A DNA stretch of 64,000 nt from Siccirubricoccus phaeus (GTDB lineage: Bacteria; Pseudomonadota; Alphaproteobacteria; Acetobacterales; Acetobacteraceae), in contig NZ_SRXO01000021.1 of NCBI RefSeq assembly GCF_008360935.1, positions 45,249-109,248 of the forward strand, given 5' to 3'. The first letter of the stretch is position 1. Each line of letters opens with the position of its first letter. Positions 18,967 through 27,707 of this stretch are shown here, piece by piece. Made by a program: the position numbers and the translations under genes. The notes beneath the pieces were generated by a model. It searched no databases and was not told the origin of the DNA. It saw only the letters and a program-made list of their open reading frames with translations.

Positions 18967-19701
18967 TCAGAAATCGATGCTGAGGATCAGCTTGCCAGCC
19001 CAGCGGTCGCTGGCATGGGTCAGCCCATGGCCGAGGCCGACATGCAGCCCGACCTTCTCCATCACGCGCAAATCGGCCGTCACGAAGAGCTGGTGCGCCT
19101 GGCCGCGGGGCGCCTCCGGCCGGTCGATGCGGCCGAATTCCATGTAGTGCTCAAGCCCAATCCAGACCCGGTCCGCCACCTGCCGCACTCCGCGCACCGC
19201 CGGCGCGAAGGTGGGGCCATCGCGGCCGAGCGGAACCTCCACGGCCGGGTTCAGGATGAGCTGCCAGGGGCCGTGCCGCAGGTCGAGGATCGGCCGCAGG
19301 GTCACCGCCCAATCCGCCGGGGCGAAGCGGTAGGATTGATGGTGCAATTCGATGTCGAACCCATAGGCCAGCGGCCGGTCGCCGGCGCCGGGAACGACGA
19401 AGCTGTTGCGCAGCTTGAACCCGCCGCCGAAGGTGTCGCCGGAAAACTCCCGCGCCACCGGGATGTAAAGGGCCACCTCGTGCCAGGGCGCGGTGGCGTA
19501 GCCGATCTCGGTCTCGACCAGCATGCCGTTGCGCGGCGCGCCCTCGCCGAGCCGTCCGCGCCGGCCGAAATTGAGGTGCTGGTTCAGGTCGAAGCCTCCG
19601 GTGGCGCCGATGCGGCCATCGAAGACCTGGAACTCATCGAACCCGGCAGCCCCCGCGGAGACGGGCAGCAGGAGCAGGGCACAGCGGAGGAAGCGGCGCA
19701 T
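18967..19701 (-). CDS. Predicted outer-membrane beta-barrel protein, function unknown
   Basis: 244 aa. The signal peptide (MRRFLRCALLLLPVSAGAAG) is followed by alternating amphipathic strands. It ends with the aromatic C-terminal residue (KLILSIDF) expected for BAM-inserted barrels. Segments such as EVALYIPVAREF and WQLILNPAVEVPLG look like strand pairs. No named family is assigned. It converges on the small-RNA locus. Confidence 0.7.
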   Translation of the reverse strand: MRRFLRCALLLLPVSAGAAGFDEFQVFDGRIGATGGFDLNQHLNFGRRGRLGEGAPRNGMLVETEIGYATAPWHEVALYIPVAREFSGDTFGGGFKLRNSFVVPGAGDRPLAYGFDIELHHQSYRFAPADWAVTLRPILDLRHGPWQLILNPAVEVPLGRDGPTFAPAVRGVRQVADRVWIGLEHYMEFGRIDRPEAPRGQAHQLFVTADLRVMEKVGLHVGLGHGLTHASDRWAGKLILSIDF

Positions 19702-20101
19702 TCCCGGCGAACGCCGCGGCGGCCGTATTGTTCCGCTGGCTCGCTGATGTCCACGGGGCGGTGGCCGCCCGGCCGGTCGGGCACCGCGTCAGCCTTCGCC
19801 AGCACGGCGATCCGCCGACGCGGGGGCAGGAAATGCTGGAATGGCGGCGAACCCTTGTCGGCAGCGGCCTTCCGAAGGCGACGCCGCCTGCCGACATGGG
19901 CCATCCCAGGAGCGTGACCGGCCGAGATCGACTCGACCGAAACCGTGAATCACGCGACCAGACAATGAGCTGAAGCGGGATAGGTGAGCGAAGCTCGACC
20001 GATCCCGCTCAGGACGGCGCCCGAGGAAGGATGCCCCGCCTGCGGGGGCGGCGCCCCCGGGAGGCCTCCCCGCCAAGGCACTGCGGACGTCCCCGCCTCG
20101 C
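19702..20101. other. Intergenic region with one diverged type A repeat
   Basis: 400 bp between the barrel-protein start and the DegP-like stop. It contains the promoter side of the barrel gene and the repeat at 19910-20010. No gene is recognised in it. Confidence 0.6.
19910..20010 (+). repeat. Type A intergenic repeat (diverged copy)
   Basis: About 101 bp. Begins GAGCGTGACCGG, contains the family core CGACCGAAACCGTGAATCAC and ends CGACCGATCCCGCTC. Its ends form an inverted repeat. It lacks the flanking CTAG seen in better copies. Confidence 0.85.
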
Positions 20102-21553
20102 CTACCCCTTCAGCGGCAGCGCCACGAAGGCCCGGCCCCCGTCCCGCTCCACCTGCAGCGCGATCGCCGGCCGGTTCTCCCGCCGCGCCGCCGTCAGCGC
20201 CTCCTGCAGGTCGCGCGGCCCGCGCACCTGCCGGTCGCCGGCGCGCAGGATGACGTCGCCCGGCTGCAGCCCCTGCGCCGCCGCGATGCTGTCCGGCCGC
20301 ACCGCCGCCACCACCACGCCCTGGCCGTCCCGCGCCGGGGCCAGGGCCAGGCCGAGGCTGCCGCCGAGATTGGCCCCCTGTCCCGCCTCGCCCTTCTCCT
20401 GCGCCCGCGCCTCCCGCGTATCCGGCACCTGGCCGACGGTCACGCGCAGCTCGCGCGCCTCGCCGTTCCGCAGCACGGCCACCGTCGTGGTGCTGCCCGG
20501 CCGCAGCTCCGCCACCGCCTCCGCCAGATCGCGCGGCAGGGCCAGCTCACGCCCGTTCACCCCGGTGATCACATCGCCCGGCTGCACGCCGGCCTTGGCC
20601 GCCGGGCCGTCCGGCTCCACCGCCGCGACCAGCGCGCCATGCGGGTGGTCCAGCTTCATCGCCTCGGCCAGGGTCGGGTCCAGCCGCTGCATGGAGACGC
20701 CGAGCCAGCCGCGCTCCACCCGCCCATGCTCCTTGAGCTGGGCGATGACGTTCTGCGCCAGCGCCGAGGGCACCGCGAAGCCGATGCCGATATTGCCGCC
20801 GGAGGGCGAGAAGATGGCGGCGTTCACCCCCACCACCTCGCCCGCCGCGTTGAACAGCGGCCCGCCGGAATTGCCCGGGTTGATCGAGGCATCGGTCTGG
20901 ATGAAGTCGTCATAGGGGCCGGCGCCGATCTGCCGCCCGCGCGCCGAGACGATGCCGGCCGTCACGCTGCCGCCGAGGCCGAAGGGGTTGCCCATGGCCA
21001 GCACCCATTCGCCGACGCGCAGCTTGTCGCTGTCCCCGAAGGCCACGGCCTGCAGCGGGCTGCCGGCCTCCACCTTGATCAGCGCCAGATCGGTCTTCGG
21101 GTCGGTGCCGACGACGCGGGCCGGCAGCTCCCGCCCATCGGCCAGCTCCACCTTCACCGTATCGGCCTCGCCCACCACATGGTTGTTCGTCACGATGAAG
21201 CCGGCGGGGTCGACGATGAAGCCGCTGCCCTGGCCCATGATCCGGCGCGGCTGCCCGCCTTGCGGGAATTGCCGGAAGAAGCGCTCGAAGGGCGTGCCGC
21301 GCAGCTCCGGCGGCAATTCGGCCGGCGTCGCGCCTTCCGTATGGCCGGTGATGCTGATGCGCACCACGGCGGGCGCCACCCGAGCGGCGAGGTCGGCGAA
21401 ATCCGGCCCCACCGGCCGCGGCAGGGCCAGCGCCGTCGCCGGCGCCGATTGCGCCAGGGCGGCGGAGGAGGGCACCAGCGGCACCAGCGCCGTGGTGGTG
21501 AGGGCCAGCGCCAGGGCGCCGGCGGCGGCGAGACGGGGAGGTTTCAGGAACAT
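20102..21553 (-). CDS. degP: DegP/HtrA-family periplasmic serine protease
   Basis: 483 aa: signal peptide (to about residue 35, ending AALAQ), trypsin-like domain, two PDZ domains. The catalytic triad is visible as His in VTNNHVVGEAD, Asp in KTDLALIKVE and Ser in GNSGGPLFNAAG. PDZ1 begins RGWLGVSMQRL; PDZ2 holds PDSIAAAQGLQPGDVILRAG. It degrades or refolds misfolded envelope proteins. It is divergent from a two-component pair across a 117-bp promoter region, a common HtrA arrangement that suggests control by that system. Confidence 0.95.
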   Translation of the reverse strand: MFLKPPRLAAAGALALALTTTALVPLVPSSAALAQSAPATALALPRPVGPDFADLAARVAPAVVRISITGHTEGATPAELPPELRGTPFERFFRQFPQGGQPRRIMGQGSGFIVDPAGFIVTNNHVVGEADTVKVELADGRELPARVVGTDPKTDLALIKVEAGSPLQAVAFGDSDKLRVGEWVLAMGNPFGLGGSVTAGIVSARGRQIGAGPYDDFIQTDASINPGNSGGPLFNAAGEVVGVNAAIFSPSGGNIGIGFAVPSALAQNVIAQLKEHGRVERGWLGVSMQRLDPTLAEAMKLDHPHGALVAAVEPDGPAAKAGVQPGDVITGVNGRELALPRDLAEAVAELRPGSTTTVAVLRNGEARELRVTVGQVPDTREARAQEKGEAGQGANLGGSLGLALAPARDGQGVVVAAVRPDSIAAAQGLQPGDVILRAGDRQVRGPRDLQEALTAARRENRPAIALQVERDGGRAFVALPLKG

Positions 21554-21635
21554 CGGGTCCCTCTTGCAAAGCGTGTCGCCGCATGCGCGGCTTGGGCCCA
21601 TGGAACGCCCCGCCCCCTGCCCGGATGCTGCCGCC

Positions 21636-21657
21636 AACCATACGGATCGGTATGGTT
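21636..21657. promoter_or_regulatory. Inverted repeat in the degP / response-regulator promoter region
   Basis: AACCATAC, 6 nt, GTATGGTT: a perfect 8+6+8 inverted repeat, 14 bp before the response-regulator GTG and 83 bp before degP. A dimeric repressor or activator site is likely; the protein is unknown. Confidence 0.6.
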
Positions 21658-21670
21658 CCGGGAGGATGCC

Positions 21671-22345
21671 GTGAAGATCCTGGTGGTGGAGGATGATGCG
21701 GAGACGGCGGAATGGCTCCGCCGCGGCCTGAGCGAGGCGGGGCATACCGTGGACCATGCGGCGGATGGCCGGGACGGGCTCTTCCTGGCCAGCGACGGGG
21801 GCTATGACGTGCTGGTGGTGGACCGCATGCTGCCGAAGCTGGACGGCATCGGCCTGGTCAAGGCGCTGCGGGCGGCGGGGGTGAAGACGCCGACGCTGTT
21901 CCTGACGGCCCGCGCCGGCGTCGGCGACCGGGTGGAGGGGCTGGAGGCCGGCGCCGACGACTATCTCGGAAAGCCCTTCGCCTTCGCCGAATTGCTGGCG
22001 CGGCTGAACGCCCTGGCGCGGCGGCCGCCGCTTTCCGCCGAGCCGACCGTGCTGCGCGTCGCCGATCTGGAAATGGACCTGCTGAAGCGCAGCGTGACCA
22101 GGGGCGGGCAGCGCATCGAGCTGCAGCCGCGGGAATTCCGGCTGCTGGAATTCCTGATGCGGCGGGAAGGCCAGGTGGTGACGCGGACCATGCTGCTGGA
22201 GGGGGTGTGGGATTTCCACTTCGATCCCAGGACCAGCGTGGTGGAAACCCATATCAGCCGGCTCCGGGCGAAGCTCGACCAGAACGGGGCGGCGCCGCTG
22301 ATCCATACGCTGCGGGGCGCGGGGTACGTCATCCGGGCGCCATGA
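21671..22345 (+). CDS. OmpR/PhoB-family response regulator (QseB/CusR-like)
   Basis: 224 aa. The receiver domain has the acidic pair VEDD, the phosphoacceptor in LVVDRMLPKLDG, the conserved T in LTARAG and K in DYLGKPF. The C-terminal winged helix has LQPREFRLLEFLMRREGQVV and ETHISRLRAKLD. GTG start. The ATG of the kinase gene overlaps its stop. Divergent from degP, which it may regulate. Confidence 0.95.
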   Translation: MKILVVEDDAETAEWLRRGLSEAGHTVDHAADGRDGLFLASDGGYDVLVVDRMLPKLDGIGLVKALRAAGVKTPTLFLTARAGVGDRVEGLEAGADDYLGKPFAFAELLARLNALARRPPLSAEPTVLRVADLEMDLLKRSVTRGGQRIELQPREFRLLEFLMRREGQVVTRTMLLEGVWDFHFDPRTSVVETHISRLRAKLDQNGAAPLIHTLRGAGYVIRAP

Positions 22346-23781
22346 CGACCAGCCGAATTCGCGAGGGCCCTGCCCCCTCGACCGCCCCCGCCATAGCGTC
22401 CCGTCGGCGCTGCGCAGCACCGCCGATGGGCTCTTCCCCAGGCCGTAAGGCCTTCGGAAGGCATGAATTCTGGCGCACGACCGCATTCAAGGTTACGCTC
22501 ATCCACATCCTGCTGACGCTGCTCGGCACCATCGTCCTCTCCGGCATCGCCTGGTGGGCGACCACGCGATTCGCGCTGCAGCAGATCGCGGCGGAGGTGG
22601 AGCGGGATACCGGCGTGCTGCTGCAATCGGCGCAGCTCGGCGGGCCGCGCAGCCTGGCCCTGGCCATCGAGGCGCGTATCGCCGCCGACCCGAGCGGCAC
22701 CCAGTATTTCCTGCTCGCCACCGCCAACGGCACCCACCTCGCCGGCAACCTCGCCCGGGCGCCGCGCGGGCCGGGCTGGGAGACCCTGCAACTGGAACGG
22801 CCCGGCCCCGCCCCGCCTGGCGAATTGCTGGCCTTCGGCACCCCGCTGCCGGGCGGCGCCTTCCTCACCGTGGCGCGGGACATCGCGCCGGTACGGGCGC
22901 TGGAGGCGACGCTGCTCGGCGCCGCCGGCTGGGTGGGCGGGGCGGCGCTGCTGCTGGGCCTGGGCGGCGGCGTGCTGCTGGGCCGCGGCGCCACCCGCCG
23001 CGCCGCCGCCATGGAGGCCGCCCTGGCCCGCATCGAGGCCGGCGAGATGACCCACCGCCTGCCCCTCCGCGGCAGCGGCGACGATTACGACCGGCTGGCG
23101 GCGCGCATCAACGCCACGCTGGATCGCCTGGCCTCGCTGATGACGACCTTGCGCCAGGTGACGGACGACATCGCGCATGATCTGCGCACGCCGCTGAACC
23201 GCCTGCGCCAGCGGCTGGAAGCCGGGCTGCGCAGCGGCGACACGCAAGGCGCCAGCGAGGCCGCGCTGGCCGAGGCGGACAAGCTGCTGGACATCTTCGC
23301 CGCGCTGCTGCGCATCGCCCAGGTGGAGGCCGGCGCCCGCCGCGCCGGCTTCGCCCCCTGCGACCTTTCCGCCATCGCCGAGAGCGCCGCCGAGGTCTAT
23401 GCCCCCGCCGCCGAGGAGCGCGGCCAGGCGCTGGAGGTGGCCATCGCCCCCGGCATCACCTGCCAGGGCGACCGGGAGCTGCTGACCCAGGCCCTGGCCA
23501 ACCTGCTGGACAATGCGGTGAAGCATGGGCGACAGGGCGGCCGCATCCGCCTGGCGCTGGATGCCGGGGCGATCACCGTGGCGGATGACGGCCCCGGCAT
23601 CCCGCCCGAGGAGCGCGAATTGGTCCTCCGCCGCTTCTACCGGCGCGACGCCGCCCGCAGCACGCCGGGCAACGGGCTCGGCCTGGCGCTGGTCGCGGCG
23701 GTGGCGGAGCTGCACGGCATGGCGCTGCGGCTGGAGGACAACGCGCCTGGGCTGCGGGTCGTGCTTGCGCTGCCGAGGTGA
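22342..23781 (+). CDS. Sensor histidine kinase
   Basis: 479 aa inner-membrane kinase partnering the preceding regulator (ATGA overlap). TM1 is at about residues 48-70 (VTLIHILLTLLGTIVLSGIA), followed by a periplasmic loop. TM2 is at about 190-212, then HAMP. The phosphoacceptor His is in DIAHDLRTPLNRLRQRLE. ATPase boxes are NLLDNAVKHG, ADDGPGIPPEE and GNGLGLALVAAV. The signal sensed is unknown. The first 45 residues are weakly conserved, and ATG 22426 is an alternative start. Confidence 0.95.
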   Translation: MTTSRIREGPAPSTAPAIASRRRCAAPPMGSSPGRKAFGRHEFWRTTAFKVTLIHILLTLLGTIVLSGIAWWATTRFALQQIAAEVERDTGVLLQSAQLGGPRSLALAIEARIAADPSGTQYFLLATANGTHLAGNLARAPRGPGWETLQLERPGPAPPGELLAFGTPLPGGAFLTVARDIAPVRALEATLLGAAGWVGGAALLLGLGGGVLLGRGATRRAAAMEAALARIEAGEMTHRLPLRGSGDDYDRLAARINATLDRLASLMTTLRQVTDDIAHDLRTPLNRLRQRLEAGLRSGDTQGASEAALAEADKLLDIFAALLRIAQVEAGARRAGFAPCDLSAIAESAAEVYAPAAEERGQALEVAIAPGITCQGDRELLTQALANLLDNAVKHGRQGGRIRLALDAGAITVADDGPGIPPEERELVLRRFYRRDAARSTPGNGLGLALVAAVAELHGMALRLEDNAPGLRVVLALPR

Positions 23782-24236
23782 GCGGGAGGCTGGCGCCCGG
23801 CCGTCGCGGCCGGGGTATGCCGGCGGGTCGGTGGAGCGGCGGCCGTGACGAGCAGCAGGTCGACGTGGCGGCACGGCCATCGTCGGGCGCCGAATCCGGG
23901 CGGCGGGGCGCTTCGGCAAAGCCGTAACTGCCACGGTGCTCGGCCCGGTCAAAGGGTGGGTCCTCGCCATGCTCGGGCTGCGCCCTGCGCGTGGCTGCGG
24001 TCCCGGCCCGCAAGCGGGCCGCCTTTGACCGGGCCTGCGCGCCATGCCCAACCGAACCCGTCGGGACGAGGGGCGCCGCCCATCGCCCGCTGCCGCGGGC
24101 GTTCGACCCCCGCCTCCGGCGCGGATCGAACAAGGGGCATGTGCTTAAGGGCCGGCCGGCCATCCATCTCGCCCCATGAAACGGGCATCGTCTTCCCCAA
24201 CGGGGCGTTAGGCAGCGGTCGAGGCGCTTGCGCCGG
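23782..24236. other. Intergenic region with a long inverted repeat, no gene recognised
   Basis: 455 bp. GCCCGGTCAAAGG at 23943-23955 is matched by its exact complement CCTTTGACCGGGC at 24022-24034. The enclosed 66 bp include a second hairpin (GGCCCG, CAAG, CGGGCC). No plausible coding start or T-tract was found. Confidence 0.5.
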
Positions 24237-24440
24237 CTACCGGCGCGGCTGCGGCGCGGCCTCCATCGCCGCACTGTCCTTCCAGAGATCGGGCACCTGC
24301 CCCTGCGGCACCTTGCGGCAATCCAGCGCCGTGCCGGGCGGCACCGCCTGCTGCTGCCGGTGCAGCGCGGCGAGGCTCTCCCGCGTGGCCTTGCCCTCGA
24401 TCCGCTGGCCCAGATTGCGCGCCAGATCCTTGCCGTCCAT
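24237..24440 (-). CDS. Small hypothetical protein (67 aa)
   Basis: Begins MDGKDLARNLGQRIEG at the complement of 24438-24440, with an almost ideal ribosome site (AAGGAGGAGAAG) upstream. Hydrophilic, Gln/Arg-rich, with one Cys and no membrane segment. No family recognised. The strong ribosome site and ordinary codon use are the main reasons to believe it is translated. Confidence 0.55.
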   Translation of the reverse strand: MDGKDLARNLGQRIEGKATRESLAALHRQQQAVPPGTALDCRKVPQGQVPDLWKDSAAMEAAPQPRR

Positions 24441-24787
24441 GTGGCTTCTCCTCCTTGGCTGGGACAGGCGAAACGCCGCGGACGACCGGTCGATCCCCGG
24501 CCCGGCCCTGCATGCCGGGCAAGGCTGGGTCGAGCCACCCGATCCTCGCCAGGGCCCGCCCCTGAAGCCGGCGAACCCCCAGGCCCCGGGGCGGCTTCGG
24601 CGCCTTTGTTCAACGCCCCTCACGAGGCGACAAGGCAGCCGGGTATTTCGACACAGTTACGTGACGATGGGCTTTTACGGTAGAATTCCGGCAGACGTGG
24701 CGGCCGCTTTGGTTTATGTACGCCGCATTAACGCGCATTTTTCTCATAAATTGCGCATTGCTTTAATTCATGAGGTTCCTGGCCCCC
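24441..24787. other. Intergenic region, regulatory upstream of the second response regulator
   Basis: 347 bp. The right 130 bp are clearly more A+T-rich than the surroundings (for example CATTTTTCTCATAAATTGCG) and hold the phased array at 24725-24759. The left part shows nothing recognisable. Confidence 0.6.
24725..24759 (+). promoter_or_regulatory. 10-bp-phased direct repeat array upstream of OmpR-type regulator
   Basis: GCATT begins at 24725, 24735 and 24755, with a weaker CAT at 24745, so four elements fall exactly 10 bp apart. OmpR/PhoB regulators bind tandem sites with one helical-turn spacing, so this may be an autoregulatory site. No test was possible. Confidence 0.5.
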
Positions 24788-25480
24788 ATGTCCACCCGCC
24801 CCATTCTCATCGTTGAAGACGATGCGGACCTCCGCGCCACCCTCGCGGAACATATCAGCCAGACCGGCGAGTTCGCCGCCGAGGAGGCGGGTAGCGCCGC
24901 CGCGGCCGAACAGATGCTGGGGCAGGCCAATGCCCGTTACGATGCCATCCTGCTGGATGTCGGCCTGCCGGACGGCGACGGCCGCACCTTCTGCGCCAAG
25001 CTCCGGCGGGACGGCATGAAGATGCCCGTCATCATGCTGACCGGGCATGGCGAGGAGCGGGATGTGATCAACGGCCTCGACGCAGGGGCCAATGACTATG
25101 TCGCCAAGCCCTTCCGCCTGCACGAGCTGCTTGCCCGCGTCCGCGCCCAGCTGCGGGTGTTCGACAATTCGGAGGACGCGGTCTTCACCGTTGGACCTTA
25201 CATCTTCCGCCCGGCTGCGCGGCTGCTGCTGGAGACGGGCCGGAACCGCAAGATCCGGCTGACGGCCAAGGAGAGCAACATCCTGAAATTCCTCTACCGC
25301 GCGGCGGGCCAGCCCGTGTCGCGGGAGGTCCTGCTGAACGAGGTGTGGGGCTACCACAGCGCCGTCGCCACCCACACCTTGGAGACGCATATCTACCGGC
25401 TGCGGCAGAAGATCGAGGCCGAACCAAGCCGTCCGCAGCTCCTGCTGACGACGAGCGGAAGCTATCGGCTGGCGGCCTAG
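24788..25480 (+). CDS. OmpR-family response regulator (orphan, CenR-like)
   Basis: 230 aa from ATG 24788 (an upstream ATG at 24770 would add six residues but has no ribosome site). Receiver: VEDDADLRATLAEHIS, phosphoacceptor ILLDVGLPDGDG, MLTGHGEERDVINGLDAGA, YVAKPF. The DNA-binding winged helix has LTAKESNILKFLYRA and THTLETHIYRLRQKIE. This C-terminus resembles the alphaproteobacterial envelope regulator CenR, from memory. No kinase gene is adjacent. Its TAG stop is the CTAG that begins a type A repeat. Confidence 0.93.
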   Translation: MSTRPILIVEDDADLRATLAEHISQTGEFAAEEAGSAAAAEQMLGQANARYDAILLDVGLPDGDGRTFCAKLRRDGMKMPVIMLTGHGEERDVINGLDAGANDYVAKPFRLHELLARVRAQLRVFDNSEDAVFTVGPYIFRPAARLLLETGRNRKIRLTAKESNILKFLYRAAGQPVSREVLLNEVWGYHSAVATHTLETHIYRLRQKIEAEPSRPQLLLTTSGSYRLAA

Positions 25481-25580
25481 AGCGTGATCGGTTGAGGTCG
25501 AATCGACCGAAACCGTGAATCACGCGAGCGAACAATGAGCTAGAGCGGGGCGGGTGAGCGTAGCTCAACCGATCCCGCTC
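25477..25580 (+). repeat. Type A intergenic repeat
   Basis: 104 bp, beginning CTAGAGCGTGATCGGTTGAG and ending CTCAACCGATCCCGCTC. The termini are inverted repeats of about 17 bp, with inner hairpins. The first CTAG contains the stop codon of the preceding regulator. Confidence 0.95.
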
Positions 25581-25639
25581 CAGTGCCCTGCCCGTGAAGT
25601 TCGGTGGATTTCCAGCGAACGCAGCGGGCAGGACACTGG
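25581..25639 (+). repeat. Type B intergenic repeat (half copy, B1 module)
   Basis: Starts CAGTGCCCTGCCCG and ends GCAGGACACTG. Contains the TGGATTTCCAGCGAACGCAG core shared with other B copies. Directly abuts the type A element. Confidence 0.9.
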
Positions 25640-25945
25640 ACCCGTACCGGCCCGACCGCGCCGGGCCGATCCAGGTGCGGCCAGCTTGGTGCGGCCAGCC
25701 TGGCGCCGGCGACCTCGCAGCCTGAGCATCGTCGCCAGGGGCCCGGGCGTCTCCGGCATGAGCCGCGCCGAAGCCGCGGGCGGGCGACCGTGCCGCGGGC
25801 TGCGCGAATCGTGGCCCGGCGGTCGCGCCGCGGCGGCGAATGGCCGCCGCGCAAGCGCCCCTCCTCCTCGCCCCGTGCCGCCGCCACGTAACTCCCGCGC
25901 CCCAGCCGGCGAAGCCCCTGCATCCTCGGAAGGAGCAGGCGGGCG
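25640..25945. other. Intergenic region, no gene recognised
   Basis: 306 bp after the A-B repeat pair, upstream of the DoxX-like gene. It presumably carries that gene's promoter; no other structure was seen. Confidence 0.5.
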
Positions 25946-26395
25946 ATGGACACCAGGCGCATTCTCAGGCTGCTGTGCTGGCCGGCGGCGATCTGGATCG
26001 CCTATGAGCTGCTCTGGTACGAGCAGTACAAGCTGACCGGCAATGAAGGCTCGGTCTATCTCTTCACCATCCTTTCCAACTGGCTCGGTACGCCGGGCGG
26101 CGAGAAGCCCTTCCGCCTCTTCGTCGCCGGCATGGAGATCGCCGCCGCGGTGCTGGTGCTGATCCCCCGCACCCAGGCCTTCGGCGGGATCTTCGCCGCC
26201 GGCATCATGGCCGGCGCCATCTTCTTCCACACCGTCAGCCCGCTGGGCATCGACCCCTATGGCGATGGCGGGGTGCTGTTCAAGGAAGCCTGCTTCACCT
26301 TCGTCATGGGCCTCTTCATCGCCGCGGTGCGACGGGAGGAGCTGCTCGCGCTGGCCCGCCGGCTGCTGCGGCCGGGCAAGGCGGCGGCGGCATGA
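25946..26395 (+). CDS. DoxX-like small membrane protein
   Basis: 149 aa with four hydrophobic segments (about residues 7-22, 57-78, 82-100 and 112-130). The spacing and motifs FRLFVAGMEIAAAVLVLIPR and FGGIFAAGIMAGAIFFH resemble DoxX/SURF4-related membrane proteins. Function unknown. Start after AAGGAGCAGGCGGGCG. Its stop overlaps the OpgC start. Confidence 0.75.
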   Translation: MDTRRILRLLCWPAAIWIAYELLWYEQYKLTGNEGSVYLFTILSNWLGTPGGEKPFRLFVAGMEIAAAVLVLIPRTQAFGGIFAAGIMAGAIFFHTVSPLGIDPYGDGGVLFKEACFTFVMGLFIAAVRREELLALARRLLRPGKAAAA

Positions 26396-27558
26396 GCGCC
26401 TTCCCCTCCGCCCGGCCCGAGGCCACGGCCGGCACCGCCGGGCGCAGTCTCGCCCGCCCGCCGCGCGATCTGCGGCTGGACGTGGTCCGCGGCTGGATGC
26501 AGCTTTCCATCTTCATCTCGCATGTCGCGGGCAGCGCCTTCGCCTGGGCCATCCATGCGAGCTGGGGCCTCTCCGACAGTTCCGAGCAATTCGTCCTGCT
26601 CTCCGGCCTCACCCTCGGCTCCGTCTTCACCCTGAAGGCGGCGCGGGACGGGGCGGCGATGGCGCGGGCGGATCTGCGAAGCCGGACGCTCCGGCTCTAC
26701 GGCACGCATCTGCTGGTCTTCGCCGGCTTCGCCGCCATGGTCTTCGCCCTGGGGCTGGTGCCGGCGCTGCGCGGCGATGTCATGGGCTTCGGCTGGTGCT
26801 GGCTGGCGGAGGCGCCCTGGCTCGCCCTGCCGGCCGCCGCGACCATGCTCTACCAGCCGGAATTCATGGGCATATTGCCGGTCTTCGTCTGGTGCATGCT
26901 GCTGCTGCCGGGCTTCCTGGCGCTGGCCGGGCGCTGCGGCGCCTGGGCGCTGCTGCCGAGCCTCGCCGCCTGGGGCGCGGTGCAGCTCGGCTGGGTGGCG
27001 CTGCCGGGGCTGGGCGGGCGGGACCTGGAATTCGATCCGCTGGCCTGGCAGCTCATCTTCCTCATCGGCGCCTATGCCGGGCGGCTGGCGCTGCTGCGCG
27101 GCGGGCTGCCGCGGCACCGGGGGCTGACCCTGGCGGCGGCGGCGGTGGTGGCGCTGGGCCTGCTGGCGCGGCTGGTGGAGCATGGGCTGCTGCCCGGCCC
27201 CGCCCTGGCGGCGGCGGCGCTGCAGCACAAGGAGGTGCTGGCGCCGGCCCGGCTGCTGCATGCCCTGGCGCTGGCCTGGCTGGTGGCGGCGCTGGTGCCG
27301 CGGGAGGCAGGGTGGATGCGCCTCGCCCCCTTGCAATGGCTGGCCGCGATCGGCCGGCACAGCCTCGGCGTGTTCTGCGTCGGGCTGTTCCTGGCGCATG
27401 GCGCGACGGTGGCGCTGCGCCTCTGGCCGGCCCAGGCGGGGTGGCTGGACCCGGTGCTGATCGGCACCGGAATCGCGGTGCTGGGCGGGGTGGCGCTGCG
27501 GGCGGAGCGGCGCCGGGCGCCGCCGCCGCCCTGGCGGACAGTGGCGGCCATGGGGTGA
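26392..27558 (+). CDS. OpgC-family acyltransferase-like membrane protein
   Basis: 388 aa, about ten hydrophobic segments. RDLRLDVVRGWMQLSIFISH followed by SEQFVLLSGLTLG matches the OpgC N-terminus; OpgC succinylates periplasmic glucans in enterobacteria. The C-terminal part has AAIGRHSLGVFCVGLFLAHG, also typical. No opgG/opgH genes are nearby, so the acceptor is unknown. Coupled to the DoxX-like gene by ATGA overlap. Confidence 0.85.
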   Translation: MSAFPSARPEATAGTAGRSLARPPRDLRLDVVRGWMQLSIFISHVAGSAFAWAIHASWGLSDSSEQFVLLSGLTLGSVFTLKAARDGAAMARADLRSRTLRLYGTHLLVFAGFAAMVFALGLVPALRGDVMGFGWCWLAEAPWLALPAAATMLYQPEFMGILPVFVWCMLLLPGFLALAGRCGAWALLPSLAAWGAVQLGWVALPGLGGRDLEFDPLAWQLIFLIGAYAGRLALLRGGLPRHRGLTLAAAAVVALGLLARLVEHGLLPGPALAAAALQHKEVLAPARLLHALALAWLVAALVPREAGWMRLAPLQWLAAIGRHSLGVFCVGLFLAHGATVALRLWPAQAGWLDPVLIGTGIAVLGGVALRAERRRAPPPPWRTVAAMG

Positions 27559-27707
27559 GCGGGGCGGGGGCGCTTTCCCGCACCCCACCGGGCCTGCGGC
27601 ACCGCGCCGTCCCGGTGGCGGCCGCTTAACCTCTCAGCGACCTCTCCCTGTCACGCTGCGCCGGCTTTCCCCTCCAGGACGGAGACCCCCCGTGCCTGGA
27701 GGCTGCC

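Noticed and set aside
23845..24816. 323-codon plus-strand frame between the kinase and the second regulator
   Set aside because: No domain, no ribosome site, Arg/Pro/Ala noise composition, and it crosses the A+T-rich promoter region and overlaps the regulator start.
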